Below are positions 1 through 9,563 of a DNA stretch of 64,000 nucleotides, piece after piece; position 1 is the stretch's first letter, and each line of letters opens with the position of its first letter. The notes below the pieces were generated by a model, which was given only the letters and a program-made list of their open reading frames with translations, had not been told where the DNA came from and did not search any database. The position numbers and the translations under genes are program-made. This stretch comes from Bacteroidales bacterium UBA3743 (GTDB taxonomy: Bacteria > Bacteroidota > Bacteroidia > Bacteroidales > Paludibacteraceae): the NCBI GenBank assembly GCA_002371265.1, contig DFGT01000010.1:1-64000 (forward strand), in the 5' to 3' direction.

Positions 1-2363
1 TCTATTCTTGAACCTCCGTTAACATAAACGACGCTATTGTTTACATCACTATTTCCTTCAAACAAACAGTTCGTCATCAATGACGATCCCGACAACTCGG
101 CACAGGCTCCTGATCCCTTCGTGTTCACAAATTTACAGTTGCTGACCTCTGAGGCATTGAAATATGAGCCTCTATAATTGTAGTAGGAGTTATTGCCTTC
201 AAACAGACAATTTGTCACTTTGGATTTGTTCTCTGCACAAATCGCCGCATAATAACCTGATCGGTTGCCTTTCAACACACAACTGTCCATCTTACAATTG
301 TTCAGGCGAACTGTGTATTGAAGGCTATTGGTATATGTGTTGCCGAGGATCTGACAGTTCTTGATTGTAGCATTTGTTGCAAAAATAGCAGATCCATTGC
401 TTGAAGCCTTGTTGTTCTTTACTATACAATTGCTCAAAGTGGTGTTCGTTGACAAATAAGCTCCACCGCCGTTTGCCACATTTCCATTCTGGATTGTAAA
501 GCCGTCTACAATGACCGCCATTGAATCCGCGAATCCATAGTTCTGGGTGATGACACGTCTTACGTTTTTTCCATCCAAAATCGTTGGGTTCTTCGCAGAG
601 TCTCTTGCTGCCAGTGTTGTCTCCTTTCCTTCGAAACCTCCATACAGACTTACTCCTTTTTCCAAACATATTGCAGATGCTCCAGAAACAGTATCTCCAT
701 AATATGTTCCAGCAGCCACCCATATCTCATGTTTTTTACCATCACATGCTGCTATTTTTATGGCCTCACTGATATCTCCGAATGCAGACTTCCAACTTGA
801 GCCATCACCATTCGAACCTTTCATCACATAAATGATTTTGCCTAAAGAAGGTACATTTGCTTTATCATACTGAGATTCTATTGCTCCCATATCTACAGCA
901 CCACCCTGCTTTCTGGTTTTTCCAAGCAAATCAATAGTATCTTCAATATTCTTTCCACTGTTTACACAATAAGATTTATTGGAAAGTGAATAATCTCCTT
1001 TGTCGGGATTTGTAAATGCGGCAAACTCCTTTGAACCTGTAATATTACCTTCGCCTGCGGCGCCGCCTTCAATCATAGAATATGAGAAAGTGTTTGTTCC
1101 ACTCAAACTTAAATAGTTTTGGAACGCCTTTGTGAACTTTGTACCGACAATGATCGAATTCGTCACAGAGACACTGTTAAATTCACATGCATACGATGCA
1201 CCCGTCTCATTATCAGCAAAAGTGGTGTTCACCATCTTCGAATTGTGAATACGAAGTGGTGTAGAAGAGGCATTAACATTTTTATTGCCATATATCAATG
1301 AATTTAAAAGTGAAGATGAGCTAAGGATATTTACAATATTATGATTCTTCTCAACCACATTATTGTACACCTTACAACGGTTCATTGAAGACGAATTATA
1401 CACATACACTATTTCGTAATCAGTTCCCTTATTACCATATACTTCAGAATCTTCAATCTTTGAATAATAATCAATATGTACAGCACTATTATATGTACTC
1501 ACATTGTTTGAAATCGAACAGTTCTTGACAACACTATTGTTATAAGCATAGACTCCTCCATTACGTCCATAATTATTTGTGACTTCACAATTGATCACAT
1601 TAGAATGATTGTACAAATATAATGGGGCCTCATTGTAATAATACACATTCTTATTGCCATCAATTTTTGAATTTGACACCTTAGAATATGAATCAACACA
1701 TATACCTGAACTATAATAAGCTGTATTGTTTTTCACAACACAACTATCCATCTCTGAATTATACAAATAAATTGTTCGATATGCATTGTTCGAACTATTA
1801 TTGCAAACAATGCTATTCTTAATCTTTGCATAAGACGCACAAATTGCTAATCCATATTTCGTAGCTGTGTTATTTTTTATAATACAGTTGTTTATCGTGG
1901 AATTCTTACGCAAATATGCTCCACCTCCATAATCAGCAGTTCCATTTTGAATTGTGAATCCATCCACCACAACTGCTGACGCATCAGCAAAATCTTTTTC
2001 CTGAGTGATCACTCGGATTTTTCCATTTCCATCCAAAACAGTAGGATACTTTGCTGTATCTCTTGCTGCTAATGTGGTTTCATTACCATCAAAGCCACCA
2101 TAAAGATTGACACCGGGTTTTAGGAAAACGACAGCCGAGGAATCACTCTTATAGATTCCTTTAGCCACCCATACATCAGCACCTTTTTTTGCAGCCGCAT
2201 CCACTGCCTGCTGAATATTTCCAAATGCCTTACTCCAGGAACTTCCATCTCCATTGGACCCTGACTTCACATAAACAATATCTTTCGCCGACATCGAAAG
2301 CGAAGAGAAAGAAATCGCCAACAACAACAACAGCGACCTCAAACAAATGTTAAAAGAGTTCAT
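1..2363 (-). CDS. Secreted beta-helix repeat protein, 3' end cut by window
   Basis: An open frame runs leftward from an ATG at 2363 to the window edge without a stop (787 codons visible). It begins with a hydrophobic signal peptide (LRSLLLLLAISFSS, then SMSAKD). Two tandem modules follow. Each opens with I(V)YV-x-x-GSNGDGSSW, then A(F)G(N/D)I, then an (E/D)VWVA(K/A)G(T/I)Y-type strand, then a long run of 20-25 residue repeats rich in NC, NS and NN. Module 1 ends near residue 490 with GAVDMGAIES, and module 2 starts near residue 507. This is the pattern of right-handed parallel beta-helix proteins with choice-of-anchor ends in Bacteroidota. A role as surface adhesin or glycan-binding protein is inference. 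The C-terminus, where a T9SS sorting domain would sit, lies outside the window. The same modules contain no recognisable lyase active site. Confidence 0.85.
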   Translation of the reverse strand, partial: MNSFNICLRSLLLLLAISFSSLSMSAKDIVYVKSGSNGDGSSWSKAFGNIQQAVDAAAKKGADVWVAKGIYKSDSSAVVFLKPGVNLYGGFDGNETTLAARDTAKYPTVLDGNGKIRVITQEKDFADASAVVVDGFTIQNGTADYGGGAYLRKNSTINNCIIKNNTATKYGLAICASYAKIKNSIVCNNSSNNAYRTIYLYNSEMDSCVVKNNTAYYSSGICVDSYSKVSNSKIDGNKNVYYYNEAPLYLYNHSNVINCEVTNNYGRNGGVYAYNNSVVKNCSISNNVSTYNSAVHIDYYSKIEDSEVYGNKGTDYEIVYVYNSSSMNRCKVYNNVVEKNHNIVNILSSSSLLNSLIYGNKNVNASSTPLRIHNSKMVNTTFADNETGASYACEFNSVSVTNSIIVGTKFTKAFQNYLSLSGTNTFSYSMIEGGAAGEGNITGSKEFAAFTNPDKGDYSLSNKSYCVNSGKNIEDTIDLLGKTRKQGGAVDMGAIESQYDKANVPSLGKIIYVMKGSNGDGSSWKSAFGDISEAIKIAACDGKKHEIWVAAGTYYGDTVSGASAICLEKGVSLYGGFEGKETTLAARDSAKNPTILDGKNVRRVITQNYGFADSMAVIVDGFTIQNGNVANGGGAYLSTNTTLSNCIVKNNKASSNGSAIFATNATIKNCQILGNTYTNSLQYTVRLNNCKMDSCVLKGNRSGYYAAICAENKSKVTNCLFEGNNSYYNYRGSYFNASEVSNCKFVNTKGSGACAELSGSSLMTNCLFEGNSDVNNSVVYVNGGSRI

Positions 2364-2578
2364 TATTTTTTCACTTGTATATTTTTCACATATATATTTC
2401 ATCAAAAATCATGCCAAAAAGATGTTTTCAACAAAAAAATATACAAATTGTTATAAAAAAAACATTTTTCAAACTTGATCGACAAATAATAAAATGATTC
2501 TTCGCGACAAATCAAAAGCCATATCATCTTTGTTTAACATTTGCTATGATTTATATCTCTAAATACAGGAAATTCTTC

Positions 2579-2586
2579 TATTTTTG
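2579..2586 (+). promoter_or_regulatory. Bacteroidota -7 box (TATTTTTG) for lspA
   Basis: The box matches TAnnTTTG and lies 20 nt before the lspA ATG. No good -33 TTTG is seen at the usual spacing. It sits in the 243-nt AT-rich gap that separates lspA from the divergent beta-helix gene. Confidence 0.5.
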
Positions 2587-2606
2587 TGGAAAAATCATAA
2601 TTGTTA

Positions 2607-3287
2607 ATGAATAAAATCTTAAAAGACAAGCGATTTCTTTACATCGCAATTTTCATAGCAGTCATAGTAATCGACCAAGTATCAAAGATTTGGGTAAAAA
2701 CCCACATGTCTTTAGGCTCAAGTATTTGGATCTCTGATTGGTTTCAAATCAATTTTCAAGAAAACAACGGAATGGCATTCAGCATAGAGATGGGCAACAA
2801 AATATTCCTGACCTTGTTTAGAATCATTGCCGTCGGCGGTCTATTATATATAATCAACAAACTAATCAAAGAGGGATATAAGACCGGATTTATCGTATGT
2901 ATGGTGCTGATTACGGCGGGAGCCCTTGGCAACATCATCGACTGTGTATTCTATGGGGTAATATTCAGTGACAGTCATCGTCAAGTGGCAGAATTCATGC
3001 CTGTCGCTGGCGGATATTCGACATGGCTGTATGGCAAAGTTGTAGACATGCTCTATTTCCCTTTATTCCGCATTCCTGAATGGGTGCCTTTCTTCGGGGG
3101 AGAGATTTTCTTCCGACCAGTTTTCAACATAGCCGACAGTGCTGTCTGCACAGGTGTGTTCAGCGTGCTTGTGTTTGAGCACAAAGAGTTGTCGAGATTC
3201 ATGGGTGATGACGAAGACAAAAAAGAGAAAGAATCCAACAATTCCGTCGAAACAGAATCTAAATCAGAAAACAATGAAAAAGAATAG
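2607..3287 (+). CDS. lspA: Lipoprotein signal peptidase (signal peptidase II)
   Basis: Inner-membrane aspartyl protease that cleaves the signal peptide of prolipoproteins after lipidation. The 226-residue product has four hydrophobic spans and the two catalytic aspartates in their family motifs: GALGNIID (Asp112) and FNIADSA (Asp177). The family motif NNGMAF is at about residue 53. The insert between the two aspartates and the charged tail (KKEKESNN...) match the longer Bacteroidota form. The ATG at 2607 is preferred to an in-frame TTG at 2601 because it follows the promoter box at a normal distance. The stop overlaps the next start by 14 nt, so the two genes are translationally linked. Confidence 0.95.
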   Translation: MNKILKDKRFLYIAIFIAVIVIDQVSKIWVKTHMSLGSSIWISDWFQINFQENNGMAFSIEMGNKIFLTLFRIIAVGGLLYIINKLIKEGYKTGFIVCMVLITAGALGNIIDCVFYGVIFSDSHRQVAEFMPVAGGYSTWLYGKVVDMLYFPLFRIPEWVPFFGGEIFFRPVFNIADSAVCTGVFSVLVFEHKELSRFMGDDEDKKEKESNNSVETESKSENNEKE

Positions 3288-3627
3288 TATCATATTGGCG
3301 ACGCTACTCGCATTATTCACATCTTGCATTTTTTCTTCTTGCAAAGAAAAAGCCCCTATTGACAAGAAAAAGATGACAGAAATGGTGGCTGACTACTATA
3401 TGCTAGAAGGAACTTCTAGACATGAATTAAGGGAGGTCAAAAATCTTGACATGAATCTAGTATACGTTGACTTTCTCAACAAATACGGAGTAACGGCTGC
3501 CGTATTCGATTCCGCCGTCTCATATTACGCAAAGCGTCCGCTCGAATTCGAAGAGATTTATGAAGGAGCTATAAAAATAGTCAATAAAAGATTGGAAGTT
3601 TTGAATAAAGAATTGGAAGAAAATTAA
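3274..3627 (+). CDS. DUF4296 lipoprotein
   Basis: Small envelope lipoprotein of 117 residues, function unknown. The start is the ATG inside the end of lspA. It has a signal peptide with a lipobox-like Cys (LFTSC, with a second Cys at FSSC) and a helical body beginning KKKMTEMVADYYMLEG, which resembles the DUF4296 family. In Bacteroidota this family commonly sits directly downstream of lspA. The 14-nt overlap indicates co-expression with the peptidase that would process it. The unit ends at a strong hairpin with a T tract. Confidence 0.8.
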   Translation: MKKNSIILATLLALFTSCIFSSCKEKAPIDKKKMTEMVADYYMLEGTSRHELREVKNLDMNLVYVDFLNKYGVTAAVFDSAVSYYAKRPLEFEEIYEGAIKIVNKRLEVLNKELEEN

Positions 3628-3658
3628 AAAAAGACGGATTCTCCCGTCTTTTTTTTAT
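3627..3658. terminator. Bidirectional intrinsic terminator
   Basis: GACGG/CCGTC stem with a 6-nt loop, flanked by A and T runs that extend the stem on both sides. It closes the lspA unit and also the convergent PH-domain gene. Confidence 0.85.
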
Positions 3659-4032
3659 TTGCAAATATGTTCCGCCAAATTTCGTTGTATACCAATCACA
3701 TCTATGCCTTTTTTGAATTCGTATGAAAAAGGCATCGCCATACCAGCCACATACAACTTCATTTCACAGTCATCATCAAACGATCCTGCAGTCTCAACCG
3801 AGAATTGTCGGATAGACTTGTACGGTACTGAATGAAATTCCTTCTTCTTTCCTGTAATGCCTTGAATGTCAAGAATAATAAGACGATGCGATGTGAACAA
3901 CCAAATGTCTCGGATAACTTTATATCCTTTCTCCACCGTCTCTCCATCAAACAGCACTCCATTAAAGTGTTTTTCTATCTCCTGCTGCGACACTTCTGAT
4001 GAATTGCCGAGCACCATATCCAATAGTCCCAT
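3655..4032 (-). CDS. Bacterial PH-domain protein (bPH_1/DUF1696-like)
   Basis: A 125-residue soluble protein with no signal peptide. The pattern GYKVIRDIWLFTSHRLIILD, then GKKKEF(H)SVPYKSIRQFSVET, then E-x-K-L-Y-V and a C-terminal helix, is that of the stand-alone bacterial pleckstrin-homology fold. These proteins form oligomeric rings, but their ligand and role are unknown. It is 23 nt downstream of the lipase-like gene on the same strand and may be co-transcribed with it. Confidence 0.8.
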   Translation of the reverse strand: MGLLDMVLGNSSEVSQQEIEKHFNGVLFDGETVEKGYKVIRDIWLFTSHRLIILDIQGITGKKKEFHSVPYKSIRQFSVETAGSFDDDCEMKLYVAGMAMPFSYEFKKGIDVIGIQRNLAEHICK

Positions 4033-4055
4033 AATACGTAATATTAAGTTTTAAA

Positions 4056-5315
4056 TTATTTTTTCTTTCCTAAACTAAAAAATGGTTTAAGCAATGGCTG
4101 CTTGTCTGTTGGTTTCACCTCACCTAATCCAAAGCGATAACTTGAAGCCCACGAAAAACCTAACAATTTTGACGCTTTAATCAATTTATCTTTATGTTCA
4201 TCAGGCAACTTTGAGTAAGTAGCCACTATAATTTTAGTGTTTCTGAACGGATGCTCATAAAGTTCCGCAAAACTTTTTGCGCCGCAACTGCTTACAATAG
4301 AAAAGACATTCTCCGTCACAAACTTACGCTCCTCAAGAGTCATCTCTTTCAAAAATTCCGAGAAAGTATGTTCTGCCACATCTCTGACCCATACATTATC
4401 TACTTCAGTGACCAAATTAGCCCGACATACCTCCCAAAACAATGGGTTATGTTGTTTTATTCCATAACCTTGGCTCTTCACCGCAACATAATCGTTCACA
4501 TGCTCCAAAAGCATTCCAACAATAGAAGACGACGGTACAAATGTGTGGATTTTTTCTTTTCCCTCCAAATAACGTGGAGTCTCCTGAATTTTATCAAGAA
4601 ATCCAGGGCCATCAAAATTGTAGACAGCAATCACATCATCCACGCGTTCTTCCTTCATCTTGATATACGTATATAACGCCTCATTTCCTCCCTTGGAATG
4701 GCCTACTATATAGTATTTCTTACCTGCCTCCGCCTCATTGAAATATCGTACCGCCTCTGCCTGACCAGGAATTTCTCTTAAATATGATAGCATACAGTCC
4801 TCTTTCCACCCGATTATCGACGAGTCTGTGCCTCGGTATGCCACTACCCTTATGCCATCAGACAATTCAAACGTAACGGCAGCAAACTGTATCACCCTTT
4901 CTTCATCAAAGATATTTCTGAAATCGGCAATACGTATATTCGCAAACCTCTCCGTCTTCACCGCTTTACACAAAACAAACGGAGCTGTCTTTCTTGGGAC
5001 AATATCATTTTCAATATCGATATTTTTATCTATCTCACCGAATATCTGAACATTATCCTCATGCAATTTGACATATTCGGCAAGTGTATAGCCACGCACA
5101 TCTGTAGCCACTTGATAAAACTGTTCAAACTCATAATATGATATCAACGAGAGGATCAGGGCATCCACTTCATTAAACGGATCCCTTTCAAACGGCAAAT
5201 CACCACGCCACTCAAGATAGTCGAGCATATTCATGTTCAAAGCACAATTGAAATCATCATCAAAAATACTCGTTTTATATTTGCCAAACAAATCGACAAA
5301 ACGTTTATTCGGCAA
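4056..5315 (-). CDS. Lipase-like alpha/beta hydrolase (DUF2974, Mbeg1-like)
   Basis: Cytoplasmic 419-residue protein. The nucleophile elbow is YIVGHSKGGNEAL (Ser207), preceded by VVAYRGTDSSIIGWKED, the strand and loop typical of lipase class 3/DUF2974 proteins. There is no signal peptide. The substrate cannot be told from sequence. The first residues (MPNKRFVDLFGKYKTSIFDDDFNCALNMNMLDYLEWRGDL are the usual DUF2974 opening with an N-terminal helix and a 'YLEWRG' motif). It precedes the PH-domain gene on the same strand. Confidence 0.8.
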   Translation of the reverse strand: MPNKRFVDLFGKYKTSIFDDDFNCALNMNMLDYLEWRGDLPFERDPFNEVDALILSLISYYEFEQFYQVATDVRGYTLAEYVKLHEDNVQIFGEIDKNIDIENDIVPRKTAPFVLCKAVKTERFANIRIADFRNIFDEERVIQFAAVTFELSDGIRVVAYRGTDSSIIGWKEDCMLSYLREIPGQAEAVRYFNEAEAGKKYYIVGHSKGGNEALYTYIKMKEERVDDVIAVYNFDGPGFLDKIQETPRYLEGKEKIHTFVPSSSIVGMLLEHVNDYVAVKSQGYGIKQHNPLFWEVCRANLVTEVDNVWVRDVAEHTFSEFLKEMTLEERKFVTENVFSIVSSCGAKSFAELYEHPFRNTKIIVATYSKLPDEHKDKLIKASKLLGFSWASSYRFGLGEVKPTDKQPLLKPFFSLGKKK

Positions 5316-5372
5316 TATTAAGAAAAATCATCATCACACAGGCACCCGTTTCTCCATATTCAAATTTATAAA

Positions 5373-5402
5373 AATGGGTGTACCATATTTGGCACACCCA
5401 TA
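5373..5402 (-). terminator. Intrinsic terminator after the esterase gene
   Basis: On the minus strand, ATGGGTGTGCC and GGTACACCCAT pair with one mismatch around an AAATAT loop and are followed by TTTT. Confidence 0.75.
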
Positions 5403-5425
5403 TTTGTAACTAAGTTTCCGACTTT

Positions 5426-6352
5426 TTACCAGTTTCTGATCTTTGTCTCCCAACCGTTAGCATTGCAGAATTTTCCTCCGTTTTGCAAGAACTCTTTCTC
5501 CCACTTCGTCTCTCCACACAAATGCCATCTGATCCAAGCCACACAACAATTAGAACCTCCCCAAGGGCCGTATCCATGTCCTTCATTACCTTTTATACCA
5601 AGCCACATTGGAGCTTTGTTTGCAGGGTAATTGAAATCACCTACCGCATTGTCGTAAGCCATATCTGTGTGTCCAGTAATAATTCCTGTAGGGATTGTCA
5701 GGTTGGCAGAACCACTATGAGCATCGAAGCTTCCACTGTTGAGCAACATCAACACAGCTACTCGCTTGTCTTTGCTAGCACAATCCTGAGCCATCACACC
5801 TCCTTGCGAATGTCCACAAATTGCAACACGCTCCATATTGAGCTTGCCATAAAATCTCGCATTCGGATCATTGTTCATCTGTTCTAGCCAGTCAAAAGCT
5901 TTAATCGCGTCATCTCCACTCCACGTAGAAGGTTGAGAAAAGACGACAAAGCCCATAGATGCGAGTCGTTTAGGAATTGTAGGCTGCGAGTTTGGAGTCT
6001 CTCCTCCACCAGGGCAGAAGATTGCCACTGGATGAAGCACATTAGGATCGTTAGACATTTCTTTTGGATATGCTAGCACACCATTTCCTGAAGGACCAAC
6101 TTTTTCATCCCAGTTGTACTGGAGAGGTCCATCATAATCGACATTGTCTCCATACAAAAAGAATGTCTTTTCAACTGGTTGCTGAATTTCCTGACGCTCT
6201 GGTTTGTTCATGGAGACACTGTCAATGTCGCTGATTGCATACTCCACATACGTACCGTCTTTCTTACAGACATAAATTGACCCTTGGGCAAAAAGAGTCA
6301 CAGCCGAAGCTAGCGATGCCAATAAAGCAAAGCTTTTAATTAATGTTTTCAT
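5426..6352 (-). CDS. Secreted alpha/beta-hydrolase, cutinase/chlorophyllase-like esterase
   Basis: Exported 308-residue protein: signal peptide to about residue 22 (ALLASLASAVTLFAQ). Then a short module (DGTYVEYAISDIDSVSM) common at the N-terminus of Bacteroidota secreted proteins. The catalytic domain follows from about residue 62. It shows IFCPGGGE as oxyanion-side loop, the elbow ICGHSQGGVMAQ (Ser182), GHTDMAYDN and a late EGHGYG histidine. This fits the dienelactone-hydrolase/cutinase-like clan, including polyester hydrolases and acetyl esterases. There is no T9SS sorting domain. Next to a xylan locus, an acetyl or feruloyl esterase role is plausible but is inference. Terminators lie on both sides, so it is probably a separate transcript. 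Confidence 0.75.
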   Translation of the reverse strand: MKTLIKSFALLASLASAVTLFAQGSIYVCKKDGTYVEYAISDIDSVSMNKPERQEIQQPVEKTFFLYGDNVDYDGPLQYNWDEKVGPSGNGVLAYPKEMSNDPNVLHPVAIFCPGGGETPNSQPTIPKRLASMGFVVFSQPSTWSGDDAIKAFDWLEQMNNDPNARFYGKLNMERVAICGHSQGGVMAQDCASKDKRVAVLMLLNSGSFDAHSGSANLTIPTGIITGHTDMAYDNAVGDFNYPANKAPMWLGIKGNEGHGYGPWGGSNCCVAWIRWHLCGETKWEKEFLQNGGKFCNANGWETKIRNW

Positions 6353-6420
6353 GTTATTTTGTGTGTTTTAAGTTTAGACGAAATTAAAAAAATTTCAATT
6401 CAAAACAAATAAATAAAATA

Positions 6421-6448
6421 GTAGCGACGGTATTTCTATCGTCGCTAC
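6421..6448 (-). terminator. Intrinsic terminator after the CE1-GH43 gene
   Basis: GTAGCGACG pairs with CGTCGCTAC around an 8-10 nt loop. On the minus strand it is followed by ATTTTATTTATTTG. It lies 13 nt past the gene's stop. Confidence 0.8.
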
Positions 6449-6461
6449 CGCTATTGCTTTA

Positions 6462-9400
6462 TTATTCTTTGATTAGCTTAACAGTCTTCGAACCGTTTGA
6501 CACCACATAGATTCCAGATGCAAGATCTGAAACTACAACATCAACAACGTCAGACTCTGCAACAAATGCCTTCACAACAACACCATTCATTGATGTGATT
6601 GTGATGATATCACCATCTGTCAAACCACTGACAGTGACTTCGTCCTTTGCTGGGTTTGGCTCAACTGTAAGTGAAGGTGATGTAGCGTCTATTATTTCAT
6701 CGTCTGTTGGATCATTATAGTACATGCTCCATGAATCAAACTTCAACTCTCCGCTGAATGTGAAGAATAGGTCTGTAGCTGTAGGAATGTCTGATGTCAA
6801 CTTACATTCAAACTCCTCGTATGATGAATTTGACTCTACATTCAAATATCCAAGTACAGGGCCATTAGCAGAACCTGTTGTGATTCTGATTGCGCCACCA
6901 CATGGAGCAGATACGCGTGCCTTAAACTTGTTAACACCTTTAGCCTGGACTCCACTCAAACCAATCCAAGAACCGTTCTTTCCACTTACTGCCATTCGAG
7001 TAGAGTTTCCAACATAGTTGACCTCTATTCCACTCTGCCAAGCAAAACACTCAGCCTGGATTGTCTTAGTAGCGTCTACTGGCTCAATCTGATCAACACC
7101 CTTTACTGTACCAGCCGACACTCCCATGATCTTTCCTGCCGACTCATCAACATTAGCATAGTCGACATGTGAGCTACGATATCCACCACTTACACCAATC
7201 TGATTCTGAATCCACTGGCTGTGGTAGCAGATATACCACTTGTTCTTAAATTTGAAGAATGAATGGTGATTGTTGCCGTTAGATCCAAGCCACTTAGATG
7301 GATTGTCAAACACCTTGCGATCAAACTTGAATCCAGACATCGGATTAGTAGAAATCATAGTTGAGATAACAGCGTTGCTGATTCCAATGTTGTTTCCACC
7401 TGTGTTCCAGTTAGTACAATATGAATATACATAGTTCTTACCAATCTTATTGATACCAGCATCCTCAAATAGATAAGGAGGGTTCAAACTCTGAGCTGTT
7501 CCAACAATACTAGTAAAGTCGCTACCAAGTTTAGCTATACGAGCTGTTCCTGGATCTGCATCCTTACCCTTTGGCACACCACCACCGAAATAGATGTAAC
7601 CAGTACCATCGTCATCTACAAGAACTGCAGGGTCGAACAACCAGTCCACATTACAATTTGGCATAGAACGAGTGATAAGTCCCTGACCATTCTTCACATC
7701 CTGCCATGGACCGTAAGGAGTGTCACCTGCGACTACATAAATACCATTACCACCATTAGCAAAATATAGGAAGAAACGGTCTTTTCCGTTCATCTTCACA
7801 TGACATGCAGTCGGAGCCCATGAGTTACCTGCCTTAGATATACCGCCATTTCCTGCAACCTTCATTGGTCCGTGGTCTGTCCAGTTTACAAGGTCGGCAG
7901 AAGATACACAAACGATCTCAGTAATCTTACCATATCCGTTATCCTTAATCTTACCATTATTGTCGTACTCATATATATCGTGAGTCATATAGATATATAC
8001 AGAGTCACCGTAAACCATCGCACATGGATCAGCTCCATAACGCTGAGTCATGATTGGATTATGGTTAGTAGTTGGCTTAACCTTAGGGTTGACGTTGCTC
8101 AATGCGATTGAAGAGAAAATAGAAGCCAACTCAGTATTGTCGCGATCGCCGATTACACAACCGTTAGCGTCGTATGGCTCTGCACCGTTCGACTCATATT
8201 TTTCAAACTTCAAATTATCAATATCTACCCAGTCACTTGTAATCTTTAGCTGCAAAGTGTGCTTGCCTGCTGAGATTTCCTTTGTACGAGCCATCACAGT
8301 AGAGAATTTTGAGAAATCACCTGTGTTAGGAGCCCCAATCTCACCAGTCACTTCCTTGCCATCGATCAAAAGCTGGAATGAAGCAGACGCATTATCCGTT
8401 GCGGCTGAAATTGTCACTGTATATCTTGATGTCTCTTTTACATCAACAGTATAATTCAACCACTCACCGCTCTGATTATAACCGATAACGAATCCTGATC
8501 CACCTTTGTAAATATCAATTCCGTCTTTACGGAACGCTTCTCCACGATTTTCCTCATCCTTATCGTTGTAAGCGACATTCTGTCCTCCAAAATCATACTC
8601 CTCTGCCTCAATTGAGCCTGGAATAGACGCAGGTGATCCATTGTACGGGCCTGCCTCTTCAGCTATTGTACCTGATCCAGATGAACCAGAACCAGAAGAA
8701 GAACCAACCTCTCCACAATTCAAAGAGAATCTGCTGACAAACTTCCAAATCTCACGTACTGAATGATACTTGTCGTTTGATGGCCAATGACCTTTTCCAT
8801 AGACCTTGTTCAAACAAACCTCTACGCCACACTTACCATTCTTCCATAAATAACGAGTAGCAGCACCGTCGATCACCGACTCGACAGGAGTTCCCTCGCA
8901 CTGATTAGCTTTTGCCCATGCCTCCGCCTGAGCATAAGCACCCTGCTGCTCCTGATACATTCCGTTGAAATTGCCCTTCCATGGCTCATAGTGCACCACG
9001 TCGTCTTTGTCTCCATTTGTATGGATGATTGGCATAGGACGTGAAGGCTTAGCAGTCAGGTCGCCAATTGGATAACCAGAGACTGGAGCACAAGCCGCAA
9101 TCTGGTCTGCCATGTTGTTTGCCACTGAATATGTAAGCATTCCACCCATAGAGAATCCAGACATATACACGCGATCCAAGTCAATTTTATACTTAGAACT
9201 CATCTCCTTAATGATAGCCTTTATGAAAGCGATATCATTACCAGTAGCGCTCAAATCCCAAGTAGAACCGTCAGACTGAGGATAGACAACAAGGAATTTA
9301 GCGGTGTCGGCTACCAAGTCCCAACGAGAATTCTCCTTTTGATAAGCGATATCCTGACCCATACCGTGGGCTGAAATCACCATCGGTCTATTCTCTCCCA

Positions 9401-9548
9401 TTCCGTTTGGAGCGTACACATCAATTGTACGGTTTTTACCGTTCACATTGATGGTGCTTTTCACACCGGGAAGTGTTTGAGCAACAGACGATACAGAAAG
9501 CATTGTGCCGATAACAGACACAACTAATGTGTTGTAAAGTGTTCTCAT
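6462..9548 (-). CDS. Secreted bifunctional CE1 esterase-CBM6-GH43-CBM6 arabinoxylanase, T9SS cargo
   Basis: A 1028-residue multi-domain enzyme. Residues 1-24 are a signal peptide. Residues 25-280 form a CE1/LpqC-type esterase, with HGMGQD, the elbow SGFSMGG (Ser133), an acidic loop TNGDKDD and a catalytic His near 254 in GKGHWPS. A Ser/Gly linker follows. Residues 301-450 are a CBM6 (IPGSIEAEEYD ... SGEWLNYTV). Residues 495-815 are a GH43 five-blade propeller with the base aspartate in YGADPCAM (Asp507) and FDPAVLVDDDG. A second CBM6-like module occupies about 830-950. The last 65 residues are a T9SS type A sorting domain (VEPNPAKDEV ... GIYVVSNG, KLIKE). It should remove feruloyl/acetyl groups and arabinose or xylose from arabinoxylan. 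It starts 15 nt after the GH30 gene, so the two form one operon. Confidence 0.88.
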   Translation of the reverse strand: MRTLYNTLVVSVIGTMLSVSSVAQTLPGVKSTINVNGKNRTIDVYAPNGMGENRPMVISAHGMGQDIAYQKENSRWDLVADTAKFLVVYPQSDGSTWDLSATGNDIAFIKAIIKEMSSKYKIDLDRVYMSGFSMGGMLTYSVANNMADQIAACAPVSGYPIGDLTAKPSRPMPIIHTNGDKDDVVHYEPWKGNFNGMYQEQQGAYAQAEAWAKANQCEGTPVESVIDGAATRYLWKNGKCGVEVCLNKVYGKGHWPSNDKYHSVREIWKFVSRFSLNCGEVGSSSGSGSSGSGTIAEEAGPYNGSPASIPGSIEAEEYDFGGQNVAYNDKDEENRGEAFRKDGIDIYKGGSGFVIGYNQSGEWLNYTVDVKETSRYTVTISAATDNASASFQLLIDGKEVTGEIGAPNTGDFSKFSTVMARTKEISAGKHTLQLKITSDWVDIDNLKFEKYESNGAEPYDANGCVIGDRDNTELASIFSSIALSNVNPKVKPTTNHNPIMTQRYGADPCAMVYGDSVYIYMTHDIYEYDNNGKIKDNGYGKITEIVCVSSADLVNWTDHGPMKVAGNGGISKAGNSWAPTACHVKMNGKDRFFLYFANGGNGIYVVAGDTPYGPWQDVKNGQGLITRSMPNCNVDWLFDPAVLVDDDGTGYIYFGGGVPKGKDADPGTARIAKLGSDFTSIVGTAQSLNPPYLFEDAGINKIGKNYVYSYCTNWNTGGNNIGISNAVISTMISTNPMSGFKFDRKVFDNPSKWLGSNGNNHHSFFKFKNKWYICYHSQWIQNQIGVSGGYRSSHVDYANVDESAGKIMGVSAGTVKGVDQIEPVDATKTIQAECFAWQSGIEVNYVGNSTRMAVSGKNGSWIGLSGVQAKGVNKFKARVSAPCGGAIRITTGSANGPVLGYLNVESNSSYEEFECKLTSDIPTATDLFFTFSGELKFDSWSMYYNDPTDDEIIDATSPSLTVEPNPAKDEVTVSGLTDGDIITITSMNGVVVKAFVAESDVVDVVVSDLASGIYVVSNGSKTVKLIKE

Positions 9549-9563
9549 GATATATTGTATTAG

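Noticed and set aside
325..723. A 132-codon minus-strand ORF
   Set aside because: It is an alternate frame of the beta-helix gene; its Cys/Trp-rich translation is a shadow of the repeats.
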